From: Adhaeribacter rhizoryzae
GTDB lineage: Bacteria; Bacteroidota; Bacteroidia; Cytophagales; Hymenobacteraceae
DNA length: 64,000 bases
Assembly: GCF_008629685.1 (NCBI RefSeq)
Contig: NZ_VWSF01000025.1
Location: 1 to 64,000 of the forward strand
Reading direction: 5' to 3'
Part shown: piece after piece, positions 8,669 through 17,380 of the stretch
Layout of the letters: each line of letters opens with the position of its first letter
Position numbering within the stretch: the stretch's first letter is position 1
The notes under the pieces: model-generated
What the model saw: the letters and a program-made list of their open reading frames with translations, nothing else
Told to the model about the DNA's origin: nothing
The model's database searches: none
Translations under genes and position numbers: made by a program

Positions 8669-9121
8669 TTAATCTTTAACTAATTGGGCAGCATGATCTT
8701 TGGTATCTACCTTGGTAACAATATCCTGGATAATGCTATTTTCGTCTATCACAAACGTATAGCGCATGGTGCCCATGTATTTACGGCCATACATCGATTT
8801 TTCTTGCCAAACCCCATAATCTTCTACCATTTTCTTCTCGGTATCGGATAACAGTGTAAAAGGTAACTCAAATTTCCGAATAAATTTCTGGTGCGATTTT
8901 TCGTCGTCGACGCTTACGCCAATTATTTCGTACCCTTTCTCGCGCATCGCATAATAATTATCGCGCAGGTTGCAGGCCTGGGCCGTACAGCCAGGGGTAT
9001 CGTCTTTCGGGTAAAAATAAATAATTAATTTACGGCCCTGGTAATCGCTTAATTTATGTACGATGCCATCCTGGTCCGGTACAGCAAAATCTGGAGCTTC
9101 ATCGCCAATATTTAATTTCAT
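8669..9121 (-). CDS. bcp: Thioredoxin-dependent peroxiredoxin, BCP/PrxQ type
   Basis: A 150-residue cytosolic peroxidase starting at MKLNIGDEAPDFAVPDQDG. An upstream in-frame start at 9181 would add 20 residues unlike the family, so the internal ATG at 9121 is preferred. The peroxidatic Cys45 and resolving Cys50 stand in DDTPGCTAQAC, the CxxxxC arrangement of PrxQ/BCP. The enzyme reduces hydrogen and organic peroxides with thioredoxin. It lies between the transketolase set and the M23 peptidase gene, all on the reverse strand. Confidence 0.92.
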   Translation of the reverse strand: MKLNIGDEAPDFAVPDQDGIVHKLSDYQGRKLIIYFYPKDDTPGCTAQACNLRDNYYAMREKGYEIIGVSVDDEKSHQKFIRKFELPFTLLSDTEKKMVEDYGVWQEKSMYGRKYMGTMRYTFVIDENSIIQDIVTKVDTKDHAAQLVKD

Positions 9122-9204
9122 AATAGCAATAATAAAAAGGTTAGGCAGCCAAAGATAATTAAATCCGGGCTTTTTGTACAATAAACAATAAGTAAAATAT
9201 TTAT

Positions 9205-11127
9205 TTAAATTTTTACCCGGTAAACACTTTCGTTACCCATGGCATCTTTTAACCGCAGCACAAAATCGCCGGCCAATGGTTCTGCTTTATTTAAACGTTC
9301 CGAAGTAAGCGTCGCGTTTTTGTGTTCAAACTGCATCAGCAAAAATTCACCGTTCAGTTCTGCCCGGAAAGAAGTAACACCCGATAAATCATCGCCTATT
9401 TTTAATTTTATTACTTTCGGCGATTTGGTTAGTAAACGCACCGTAGGCGGTTTAGTATCGCTTAATATTTTATATTTACCTAAGTTGCGGGCCGAAAAGG
9501 TAATATTATCGCCTTCCCATACGCCGCCTAAAAAGCCCCGGCTGTTGCCCCAGCCTAAATAATAAACGGCGGCTTTGCTCTTATCCAGAATATTTTCGTT
9601 GGCCTTTAACGTTACTTTTACTGGCTGAAACAACGGCGTAAGCGGACTGCTGATGCTGTAAATACCATTTGTATATGCGGTGTGCAGGTAAAGCGTATCG
9701 AAAAGAGAATTTTTATTGAAAATAATATTCATGTACCGGTTGGTGTAAGAAAAATCGGTACCGGCCGGAATGGAAACGTTTTGCGTGAATTTTTTAGTTT
9801 GATTGTTCCAACTAATAGAATCGGGCAGGCCGCCGCGTAAATCGTACAGGTAAACGGCGTAAGATGCCTGCGCATAACTCGGTACTAAATCGTACTGCAT
9901 TTTACCCACAAACAAACGCATGTTCTGCGGCTGACGGGCAGTGTCGGTAGCCATTACTTTTAATAAATTTTCGGATACTTCGTAGCCAAAATCCGGTTTT
10001 TTAACGGGTGGCCCGGGCGTATAAAAGTACGATGGTTTTTCGCCGCGCAGGGTAAACTGTAACGTGGTGGTATTGTTGTGCGAATCTTTTAAAATCATGG
10101 TTATACCGTAAGTACGGCCGGGCTCAACGCGCAATTTGCCCCGCCCAGCGCCCGCGTTGTAAATAGGTAAGCGGTTACCATCGTCCACGTAGCACTTCTG
10201 AAAATTTTTGCCGGTGGTTTTGTAGTGCTCGTAATTAATGTGCCACGATACATGCCGGTTTAATTCAAAAGGTATTCCATCAATTAAATGATTATAAAAA
10301 GGTTTACCATCAATTAAAATATCTACCTGCTGTACGCCATTCTTGTTTAAGGCCTGGTTCAGGCGGTCGAAAGCAAATACTTCTAAACCCAGTAAACCGT
10401 GCGCCGAAAGCGTGTCGGGGAGGGTAAAGCCGGTTCCATTTTTTACCGGCGTAAATTCAAAGCGGCCAAAGCGGTTATTAACCCGCCCGTCTATCGAGAG
10501 CGTTTTAATGGCAATAGCGTTAAAAGTAGGAGCAATATCGTCGCGGATTTCGGGAAAAGTATATTTAAGCGGATTAAGCAAAGCATTTTTATCGTCGCGT
10601 ACTTCAAAATGCAAATGCGGTCCGCCCGAGCCACCCGTATTACCCGATTTGGCAATTTCATCGCCTTTCCGGAACACAAATAAATCTTTGGGCACATTTA
10701 AGCGCAGTTCAAAAGCTTCCTGTTCGTAGTGCTTGCGCAGCACGTAATCCCAAATGGCGGGCGCAAAAGTTTCGAGGTGGGCATACGTGGTAACCAAGCC
10801 GTTGGGGTGCGTAAGGTACAGCATATTGCCGTAGCCGTAGGTAGAAACCTCGATGCGCGAAACATAGCCATCGGCGGCCGCATACACCGGCAAGCCCGTA
10901 ACCTGGTTGGTTTTAATATCAATGCCCCCATGGAAGTGATTAGGCCGGATTTCGCCCATGCTGCCCGCCAGGAAATTTTGCTGCCCCGGCATTATCGGGA
11001 ACCCAAAATAACCAGTGGGTACCAAATCCGGGGTATATTGTAACTGATTAAACTGGGCCTGTCCGCCCAAAGCAAAAAGAAATATTAGGCTGAAAAAAAC
11101 TACGCCTGCTTTACTACTTAATTTCAA
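9205..11127 (-). CDS. M23-family (LytM-type) metallopeptidase, exported
   Basis: A 640-residue protein with a signal peptide (cleavage after GGQAQ, residue 25). The LytM/M23 domain covers about 45-195. Zinc ligands are His66 and Asp70 in HFHGGIDIK, and the catalytic pair His171/His173 is in PHLHFEVRD, so the site is intact. The ~440 residues after it are beta-rich and unlike other M23 proteins I know. It probably cleaves peptidoglycan cross-bridges in the periplasm or outside the cell. Its start overlaps the end of the FAH-family gene by 14 bases, implying coupled translation. Confidence 0.88.
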   Translation of the reverse strand: MKLSSKAGVVFFSLIFLFALGGQAQFNQLQYTPDLVPTGYFGFPIMPGQQNFLAGSMGEIRPNHFHGGIDIKTNQVTGLPVYAAADGYVSRIEVSTYGYGNMLYLTHPNGLVTTYAHLETFAPAIWDYVLRKHYEQEAFELRLNVPKDLFVFRKGDEIAKSGNTGGSGGPHLHFEVRDDKNALLNPLKYTFPEIRDDIAPTFNAIAIKTLSIDGRVNNRFGRFEFTPVKNGTGFTLPDTLSAHGLLGLEVFAFDRLNQALNKNGVQQVDILIDGKPFYNHLIDGIPFELNRHVSWHINYEHYKTTGKNFQKCYVDDGNRLPIYNAGAGRGKLRVEPGRTYGITMILKDSHNNTTTLQFTLRGEKPSYFYTPGPPVKKPDFGYEVSENLLKVMATDTARQPQNMRLFVGKMQYDLVPSYAQASYAVYLYDLRGGLPDSISWNNQTKKFTQNVSIPAGTDFSYTNRYMNIIFNKNSLFDTLYLHTAYTNGIYSISSPLTPLFQPVKVTLKANENILDKSKAAVYYLGWGNSRGFLGGVWEGDNITFSARNLGKYKILSDTKPPTVRLLTKSPKVIKLKIGDDLSGVTSFRAELNGEFLLMQFEHKNATLTSERLNKAEPLAGDFVLRLKDAMGNESVYRVKI

Positions 11128-11725
11128 AATCTAAAAGCTTTTTATCTTCTATAAATCCTTCTAACCGGTCGCCAATTTTAATAGGCCCAACGCCGCTGGG
11201 AGTACCCGTAAATATAATATCGCCTTTTTTCAGGGTAATAAACCGCGACATGTAGGCCAGCATATCGTCGAACGAATTCAGCATCATGCTGGTGTTGCCG
11301 TTTTGTTTTTCCTGACCGTTTATCTGTAACCGGAAATTAATATTTTTTAAATCCGGGAAATCGCTGATCGGTAAAAACTCCGATACCGGTGCCGAGCCGT
11401 TAAAGCCTTTGGCCACCGTCCAGGGCAGGCCTTTGCTTTTGGCTTTGGCTTGCAAATCGCGGGCAGTAAAATCAATACCCAAGCCCAATGCATCGTAATA
11501 TTTAGAAGCAAATTTAGGCGCTATGTTTTTGCCTTCTTTCGAAATACGCAATATTATTTCTATTTCATGGTGAATATCCTGGCTAAAATCCGGGTAATAA
11601 AATGGGTCGTTGTTTTTGAGTAACGCGGTATCGGGTTTAAAAAATATAACCGGCTCATCCGGAATCTGGTTATTTAGTTCGGCTATATGTTCGGCGTAAT
11701 TGCGGCCGATGGCTAATATTTTCAT
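11114..11725 (-). CDS. Fumarylacetoacetate-hydrolase-family protein (FAHD1-like)
   Basis: A 203-residue single-domain member of the FAH fold, the size of FAHD1/YcgM acylpyruvases. The metal-ligand Glu pair is in HHEIEIILRI (about 72-81), with the conserved GLGIDFTARDLQ and FTGTPSGVGPI stretches further on. FAHD1-type enzymes hydrolyse acylpyruvates or decarboxylate oxaloacetate. Tyrosine degradation is less likely because true fumarylacetoacetase is about twice as long, although hppD lies 11 kb away. The gene precedes and overlaps the M23 peptidase gene. Confidence 0.85.
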   Translation of the reverse strand: MKILAIGRNYAEHIAELNNQIPDEPVIFFKPDTALLKNNDPFYYPDFSQDIHHEIEIILRISKEGKNIAPKFASKYYDALGLGIDFTARDLQAKAKSKGLPWTVAKGFNGSAPVSEFLPISDFPDLKNINFRLQINGQEKQNGNTSMMLNSFDDMLAYMSRFITLKKGDIIFTGTPSGVGPIKIGDRLEGFIEDKKLLDFEIK

Positions 11726-11991
11726 GTGGGGTTAAATTAAGCAAGCCAAAAATAAATTAATATTTCCGGGCATAAAAATCTGATTTTAAGATTATGCCAA
11801 GATCGGACCTTGGTGGGGCCATAACTTTTTATATTAACAAAACCGTATAAACCGCAATTGGCATGAAAGGTGCATAAGCAAAAATACCAAGCGGAAGTTT
11901 AACCTTCGTTATTTTAGCCGTTATTGGCAGACTATGTTGGAGAAAAAATGTCAGGAAAGATTTAAAAAAGTTTACTTAAAAAATTAAGAGC

Positions 11992-12783
11992 ATGTTAAGG
12001 AAAATATTGATTTCGGCAGTTTTTTTAGCTACAGTAGCTTGTGCTACCGTGCCTATTACCGGCCGCCGGCAACTATCGTTGGTTTCGAGCGCCGAAATGC
12101 AAACTATGAGTTACCAGGCTTACCGCCAGGTTTTAGATACCGCTAAGGTTTTAAATAACAACGATGCGGCCATGGTAAAAAGGGTAGGTGGCAAAATTCA
12201 GCGGGCGGTAGAGCAATACATGTCCCAGAATAATATGTCCAGTCAGTTACAAGGCTTTCAGTGGGAATTTAATTTAATTCAGGATAAACAGGTAAACGCC
12301 TGGTGTATGCCCGGCGGAAAAGTGGCCGTTTACACCGGCATTTTGCCCATAACTCAAAACGAAACCGGCTTAGCTGTGGTTATGGGGCACGAAATTGCCC
12401 ACGCCATTGCGAAACACGGCGAAGAACGTATGAGCCAGGCTGTAGCTGCCCAGGCGGGTGGCTCAGTAGCCGCGGCGGCATTAGGCGGTTCGGCGGCTTC
12501 GCAAAATTTATTCATGAACGCTTTTGGGCTAGGTAGCCAGTTGGGTATGTTGCGGCACGGCCGTAAACAAGAATCGGAATCGGACCACCTGGGCTTAATA
12601 TTTATGGCGATTGCCGGTTATGATCCGCAGCAGGCAGTGCCGTTCTGGCAAAGAATGGCGTCGCAGAAAGGAGCCGGTAGTGCCCCGCCAACTTTCTTGT
12701 CTTCGCACCCTTCCGACCAAACCCGCATCGCCGATTTACAACGGTTAATGCCCGAGGCGCTGAAATATTACCGCAAAAAATAA
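11992..12783 (+). CDS. M48-family metallopeptidase, lipoprotein
   Basis: A 263-residue protein with a lipobox (ATVAC, Cys17), so it is probably anchored to the outer membrane on its periplasmic face. The zinc site HEIAH has His133, Glu134 and His137, and the ESESD stretch at 194-198 supplies the third ligand. This is the Oma1/LoiP/BepA-like branch of M48, which degrades misassembled envelope proteins. It is divergent from the FAH gene, with 266 bases between them, and ends at the hairpin 12818-12851. Confidence 0.9.
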   Translation: MLRKILISAVFLATVACATVPITGRRQLSLVSSAEMQTMSYQAYRQVLDTAKVLNNNDAAMVKRVGGKIQRAVEQYMSQNNMSSQLQGFQWEFNLIQDKQVNAWCMPGGKVAVYTGILPITQNETGLAVVMGHEIAHAIAKHGEERMSQAVAAQAGGSVAAAALGGSAASQNLFMNAFGLGSQLGMLRHGRKQESESDHLGLIFMAIAGYDPQQAVPFWQRMASQKGAGSAPPTFLSSHPSDQTRIADLQRLMPEALKYYRKK

Positions 12784-12817
12784 TCGCGATCTTCTGATTG
12801 TTAAAAATATTAAAAAC

Positions 12818-12856
12818 AAAAAAGCTGGTGGCCAGAACCATCAGCTTTTTTATTGG
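12818..12856 (+). terminator. Rho-independent terminator after M48 gene
   Basis: A 14-bp stem (12818-12831 with 12838-12851, one G-T pair) with a 6-base loop ends in six T. Confidence 0.8.
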
Positions 12857-12925
12857 TATAAATTAGAAATTGATGTTACGCGAGCACCATTTGGTTACTT
12901 TTAACAAGTTAGTGGAGTCTACACG

Positions 12926-12982
12926 TGTCATTCAGGAGGAACCTATTTGGCAGTTAACTAAATAGGTTCCTCCTGAATGACA
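12926..12982. repeat. 23-bp-arm palindromic repeat, copy 1
   Basis: Perfect inverted arms at 12926-12948 (beginning tgtcattcaggagg) and 12960-12982 surround an 11-base loop. The same arms occur at 49756-49812 with one mismatch and a different loop. The element lies between genes and resembles REP/MITE-like palindromes. Confidence 0.85.
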
Positions 12983-13047
12983 GCTGTGAATTATTTAGAC
13001 GGCTTGCATTTTGGCTTTTTTGTAACTTCATTCATAAAAGAGAACAA

Positions 13048-13122
13048 ATGAATAAAAAGAAAATCGCCTTAATTTCAATCCTGGTGCTGGCTTTCTGCTT
13101 AAAATCAGACAAAGCGCATTAA
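13048..13122 (+). CDS. Tiny lipoprotein-like ORF or remnant, 24 residues
   Basis: ATG at 13048 opens a 24-codon frame that reads as a signal peptide, MNKKKIALISILVLAFCLKS, with Lys-rich start, hydrophobic core and a Cys at 17 where a lipobox would be. It stops after DKAH. It could be a minimal lipoprotein, like lysis or entericidin-type peptides, or the 5' remnant of a decayed gene. No longer frame continues it. Confidence 0.25.
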   Translation: MNKKKIALISILVLAFCLKSDKAH

Positions 13123-13202
13123 TGCTTTAGCTAAGTTTTGCGGGCCGATAATATTTAACCGGATTGAGATAATCCTCAACCTTTAACCTTGCAACTTTAA
13201 GC

Positions 13203-14027
13203 CTAACTGCTAACCTTCATGAAGGCGCTGGCGCTACTGCGGAATTTAATGCGGGTAATTACTTTTTTCGTGTAAAGCGGGAAATCTCCTTTTTGCATCC
13301 AATCGTAATAACTGGGTTCTTTCCGGAATACGTCTTCTACGGGCACGTTCTTGTATTTGCCAAAATTAAATACTTCTTTACCTTCGGCGTTGTACACAAT
13401 ACGACCGGCTAAATCTACGCAGTTCTGGGCGGTAAATTTGTGCAGTTGCTCCATGTCGTTTTTTACCGGAAACACTTCTTTTAAATCGGCGGCCAGCATC
13501 GAAACGTTTTCGTACCGTTGGATCTGCGATTTCAGGATTTCGTAGGTGGCAATGGTATCGGCTTCGGCGCTGTGGGCGTTATCCAGGGGCTTATCGCAAT
13601 AAAATTTGTAGGCCGCAGATAGGGTGCGCTGCTCCATCTGGTGGAATATTTTGCAAACGTCCACAATGGCCCGGTCCGATATATCAAATTCAATATTGCA
13701 CCGCATAAATTCTTCGGCCAGCAGCGGAATATCAAACTTGCACAGGTTATAACCACCCAAATCGCAACCCTGTAAAAATTCGTTCATGCCTTTAGCAAGC
13801 TGGGCAAAAGTGGGCGCATCTTTTACATCCTCATCGTAAATTTTATGAATCATGCTCGATTCCAACGGAATGGGAATGGTAGGGTTAATGCGCTTGGTTT
13901 TTAATATTTCTTCGCCGGTAGGCAAAACTTTAAGCATACTAATTTCCACAATCCGGTCTTTGCAAATATCAACGCCCGTGGTTTCGAGGTCAAAGAACAC
14001 AATGGGTCTTTTCAGGTTTAATTTCAT
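13203..14027 (-). CDS. DnaQ-like 3'-5' exonuclease (DEDDh)
   Basis: A 274-residue nuclease. Exo I motif DLETTG gives Asp13 and Glu15. Exo II has Asp99 in NLCKFDIPLL, and Exo III has His152 and Asp157 in AHSAEADT, so all DEDDh residues are present. The domain covers about 1-170. The C-terminal ~100 residues include FNFGKYKNVPVEDV, a segment found in many Bacteroidota DnaQ-like proteins. It may proofread DNA or degrade nucleic acid; it is not fused to a polymerase. It lies 19 bases after the Mpl-like gene. Confidence 0.9.
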   Translation of the reverse strand: MKLNLKRPIVFFDLETTGVDICKDRIVEISMLKVLPTGEEILKTKRINPTIPIPLESSMIHKIYDEDVKDAPTFAQLAKGMNEFLQGCDLGGYNLCKFDIPLLAEEFMRCNIEFDISDRAIVDVCKIFHQMEQRTLSAAYKFYCDKPLDNAHSAEADTIATYEILKSQIQRYENVSMLAADLKEVFPVKNDMEQLHKFTAQNCVDLAGRIVYNAEGKEVFNFGKYKNVPVEDVFRKEPSYYDWMQKGDFPLYTKKVITRIKFRSSASAFMKVSS

Positions 14028-14046
14028 AGAAGCAGTAAGGCTTTTA

Positions 14047-15423
14047 TTACGAAAGAATAGCGGTAGCTAATTCTCCTAAATCCATATTATTATAAGTGCC
14101 GGAGCTCATCAGCAATAAATTCTGATTTTCCCACCGCAGCGATTTCAGGTAATCGGCCAAAGCCTGGCTATCGGTAAATACCTGTATTTTTTCGTTGCCG
14201 AAGGCTTGGGTAATATCCGCCGCCGCTAAAGCTGGCATGCGTTTGTGCTCCAGCGTTTTGGGGTTGAAATACACAATTGGCACATCGGCAGCATTTAAGG
14301 TCTGTTGGTATTGCGGCAGAAAATCTTTATTCAAACTACTGAAAGTATGCAACTCCAGACAGGCTACTAATTTCCGTTCCGGAAACTGGTCTTTAATGGC
14401 TTGGGTGGTGGCCATTACCTTAGAAGGCGCGTGGGCAAAATCTTTGTAAACCCGTACGGTGCCGTGGCTGCCCAATAATTCTAAGCGGCGGGCGGCACCT
14501 TTAAACGTAGCTACTGCCTCGTAAAATCCTTGCGACTTTATGCCTAATTGTTTACAAACTTCTTTGGCAGCGCTTATATTTTGTAAATTGTGCTCCCCGA
14601 ATATTTGTAAAGGAATATTTTCTTTTTTGGTAGTCAGGTACGTTACGCCGTTGTAAACTTCGTGTTCGTGCGCCGAATAGCCAATAAATTTTACATCGGG
14701 GTTCCGGGGCACGCATACGCGCAATACCTGTTCATCGTCCTGGTTATAAATAATTACCCCGGCTTTCGGCGTCATGTCGGTAAATATCCGGAACTGTTTG
14801 CGGTAGGTGTCCGGGTCCGGGAAAACGTTGATGTGATCCCAACTGATGCCGCTAATGACCCCAATATGGTGATGGTACAAATGAAACTTAGGTACCCGCT
14901 GAATCGGCGAAGATAAATATTCGTCGCCTTCAATAATAATAATAGGGGCTTCTTCGGTCAGCTTCACCATGTTATCAAAGCCTTCCAGTTGCGCGCCCAC
15001 AGCGTAATCAAACAACCAGTTATGGTGTTTGAGCACGTGCATAATAATAGAGGTAATGGAAGTTTTGCCGTGACTACCGCCAATAACCACCCGCTGTTTG
15101 TTGCGGGACTGCTCGTAAATAAATTCCGGAAACGAATATACCGGCAAACCTAATTCCTGCGCTTTTAACAGTTCCGGATTATCGGGCCGGGCGTGCATGC
15201 CCACAATAACGGCATCTAGTTGGGAAGTTATTTTTTCCGGAAACCAGCCTTCCTGGGCGGGTAATAAACCGGCCGCTTTTAAGCGGCTTTGCGCGGGTTC
15301 AAATATTTCGTCGTCGGAGCCGGTAATGGTAAGTCCTTTCTGATGCAGAGCCAGGGCTAAATTATGCATAATGCTGCCCCCAGTGGCAATCAGATGTATG
15401 TTTTGCAGTGCAGTTTGCGTCAT
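14047..15423 (-). CDS. mpl: Mur ligase, probable Mpl (peptidoglycan recycling)
   Basis: A 458-residue Mur-ligase-family protein, starting at MTQTALQNIHLIATGG; an upstream ATG at 15447 adds eight unlikely residues. The N-terminal Rossmann domain carries IATGGSIMHNLA. The ATP-binding P-loop is VVIGGSHGKTS near residue 113-123. The C-terminal domain includes the DFAHAPSKV segment. It resembles Mpl, which joins UDP-MurNAc to the L-Ala-gamma-D-Glu-mDAP tripeptide in cell-wall recycling, more than MurC. The MurC alternative cannot be excluded by eye. Confidence 0.8.
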   Translation of the reverse strand: MTQTALQNIHLIATGGSIMHNLALALHQKGLTITGSDDEIFEPAQSRLKAAGLLPAQEGWFPEKITSQLDAVIVGMHARPDNPELLKAQELGLPVYSFPEFIYEQSRNKQRVVIGGSHGKTSITSIIMHVLKHHNWLFDYAVGAQLEGFDNMVKLTEEAPIIIIEGDEYLSSPIQRVPKFHLYHHHIGVISGISWDHINVFPDPDTYRKQFRIFTDMTPKAGVIIYNQDDEQVLRVCVPRNPDVKFIGYSAHEHEVYNGVTYLTTKKENIPLQIFGEHNLQNISAAKEVCKQLGIKSQGFYEAVATFKGAARRLELLGSHGTVRVYKDFAHAPSKVMATTQAIKDQFPERKLVACLELHTFSSLNKDFLPQYQQTLNAADVPIVYFNPKTLEHKRMPALAAADITQAFGNEKIQVFTDSQALADYLKSLRWENQNLLLMSSGTYNNMDLGELATAILS

Positions 15424-15633
15424 GAAAAAAACTAATGGGCTTAGCAAATGTACAAAAATAAATTTCCGGTTAAAGTGCCTTTTCCTTGGCCAAAGCCGCC
15501 AGTAAGTTTAAATACTTCTGCGCCTTGGTTTTATATTTTTTATTCCGCCGGATTTATTTTCCAAGGTAATGATATAATTCAAACCAAAAGTACAGTGTGC
15601 ATAAATTGTTAATAACACAGCCCGGGAGTTCGT

Positions 15634-15641
15634 TAGATTTG
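15634..15641 (+). promoter_or_regulatory. TAnnTTTG -7 box before dnaB
   Basis: TAGATTTG fits the Bacteroidota -7 consensus and ends 5 bases before the dnaB ATG. Transcription would begin at or within a few bases of the start codon. No well-spaced -33 TTG is seen; the nearest is 25 bases upstream. Confidence 0.4.
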
Positions 15642-15646
15642 TAAGT

Positions 15647-17215
15647 ATGGAGGAGAATAATGTAAAATTTGGAGGAGTGAAAACCAAAGCGGCCTGGACG
15701 CCCAAAACCACCACGCCGGTAGCTTTTGGTAAATTGCCTCCGCAGGCCCTGGAACTGGAAGAAGCGGTTTTGGGTGCTTTAATGTTGGAAAAAGATGCCC
15801 TAACGGCGGTAATTGATATTCTGAAACCCCAGAGTTTTTACAAAGATGCGCACCAGCGTATTTTCGGAGCTATTCTGGCGTTGTTCGATAAATCAGAACC
15901 GATTGACATTTTAACGGTAACCCAGCAGTTGCGCGAACAAGGGGAGTTGGAGATAGTAGGCGGGCCTTACTACATCATGAACCTGACCACGCGTATTAAC
16001 TCGGCGGCCAACGTAGAATTTCACGCCCGGATTATTACGGAAAATGCCATTAAGCGCGAACTGATTTCTATCTCCACTGATATTTTAACCAAAGCCTACG
16101 AAGATACCACCGACGTTTTCGATTTATTAGACCGAAGCGAAAAATCTTTATTTGAAGTATCGGAATCGAACATCCGGAAGAACTTCGACGACATGCGCTC
16201 CTTGATGCACAAGGCCATTAAAGAACTGGAGGAAAAGAAAAACCAAAAAGACGGTTTAACCGGGGTGCCGAGCGGCTTTACCGCTTTGGATCGGGTAACT
16301 TCCGGTTGGCAACCTTCCGACTTAATTATTCTGGCCGCTCGTCCGGCAATGGGTAAAACGGCGTTCGTAATTTCGGCGATGCGGAATGCGGCTATTGATT
16401 TTAAAAAGCCAGTGGCAATATTTTCTTTGGAGATGTCGTCGTTGCAGTTGGTTAACCGCTTAATTTCGTCGGAAGCAGAACTCGAAGGGGAAAAAATTAA
16501 GAAAGGTAACCTAGCCGATTACGAGTGGGCGCAGCTCAACCATAAAATATCCAAACTCTCCGAAGCACCAATATTTATTGATGATACTCCTGGTTTATCT
16601 ATCCGGGAATTGCGTACCAAGTGCCGCCGCTTAAAGGCCCACCACGATATTCAAATGATTATTATTGACTATTTGCAGTTGATGAGTGGTCATTCGGAAG
16701 GTGGTAAAGGCGGTGGTAACCGGGAGCAGGAAATTGCCTCTATTTCCAGGGCCTTGAAAATGCTGGCCAAAGAACTGAACGTGCCGGTAATTGCGTTGTC
16801 GCAGTTAAGCCGGGCCGTGGAAACCCGCGGCGGCGATAAAAAACCGCAGCTCTCCGACTTACGCGAATCCGGTTCTATTGAGCAGGATGCCGATATGGTT
16901 TGCTTTTTGTACCGTCCCGAATATTATGGCATTACCGAAGACGAAATGGGTAACCCGACTTTAGGCGTAGGCGAAGTAATTATTGCAAAACACCGGAATG
17001 GTTCTTTAGCCAACGTAGCGCTTAAATTTATTGGTAAGTATACTAAATTCGGCGACCTGGACGGCGGCTTTGGCGATGATCCGTTTGGCGGCGGTTTACC
17101 ACCCAGTAATTTCGACGATGCGCCGGGCGGGGGCAGCTTTAAAGTGTTAGGCAGCAAAATGAACGGCGATTCTTTACCCAGATCGACCTTTGATGTAGAA
17201 GAACCTCCTTTTTAG
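15647..17215 (+). CDS. dnaB: Replicative DNA helicase DnaB
   Basis: A 522-residue hexameric helicase. The N-terminal primase-interacting domain is at about 25-130 (PPQALELEEAVLGALML). The RecA-like helicase domain is at about 195-470, with Walker A ARPAMGKTAF near 233-242, Walker B MIIIDYLQLM near 337-346, and the LSQLSRAVE and DLRESGSIEQDADM motifs. No intein is present. The C-terminal ~50 residues are Gly/Pro/Asp-rich and probably disordered. It is transcribed alone and ends at the terminator 17240-17267. Gene order gives no origin nearby. Confidence 0.97.
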   Translation: MEENNVKFGGVKTKAAWTPKTTTPVAFGKLPPQALELEEAVLGALMLEKDALTAVIDILKPQSFYKDAHQRIFGAILALFDKSEPIDILTVTQQLREQGELEIVGGPYYIMNLTTRINSAANVEFHARIITENAIKRELISISTDILTKAYEDTTDVFDLLDRSEKSLFEVSESNIRKNFDDMRSLMHKAIKELEEKKNQKDGLTGVPSGFTALDRVTSGWQPSDLIILAARPAMGKTAFVISAMRNAAIDFKKPVAIFSLEMSSLQLVNRLISSEAELEGEKIKKGNLADYEWAQLNHKISKLSEAPIFIDDTPGLSIRELRTKCRRLKAHHDIQMIIIDYLQLMSGHSEGGKGGGNREQEIASISRALKMLAKELNVPVIALSQLSRAVETRGGDKKPQLSDLRESGSIEQDADMVCFLYRPEYYGITEDEMGNPTLGVGEVIIAKHRNGSLANVALKFIGKYTKFGDLDGGFGDDPFGGGLPPSNFDDAPGGGSFKVLGSKMNGDSLPRSTFDVEEPPF

Positions 17216-17239
17216 AATTACAAGTTTTTTATTATTGCT

Positions 17240-17272
17240 AAACCCTGCTCCCAAAAGAGCAGGGTTTATTAT
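17240..17272 (+). terminator. Rho-independent terminator after dnaB
   Basis: Perfect 11-bp stem AAACCCTGCTC / GAGCAGGGTTT with a 6-base loop, followed by attattattt. Confidence 0.8.
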
Positions 17273-17380
17273 TTATATATAATTATTTATTTTATTAATA
17301 AAAAATGTAGACTAGTAGCTTAGAATAAAAAAGGATTTGTTAGTTTTAGATAAACTTGTTTTCCCAAGAATATTCCGTCT

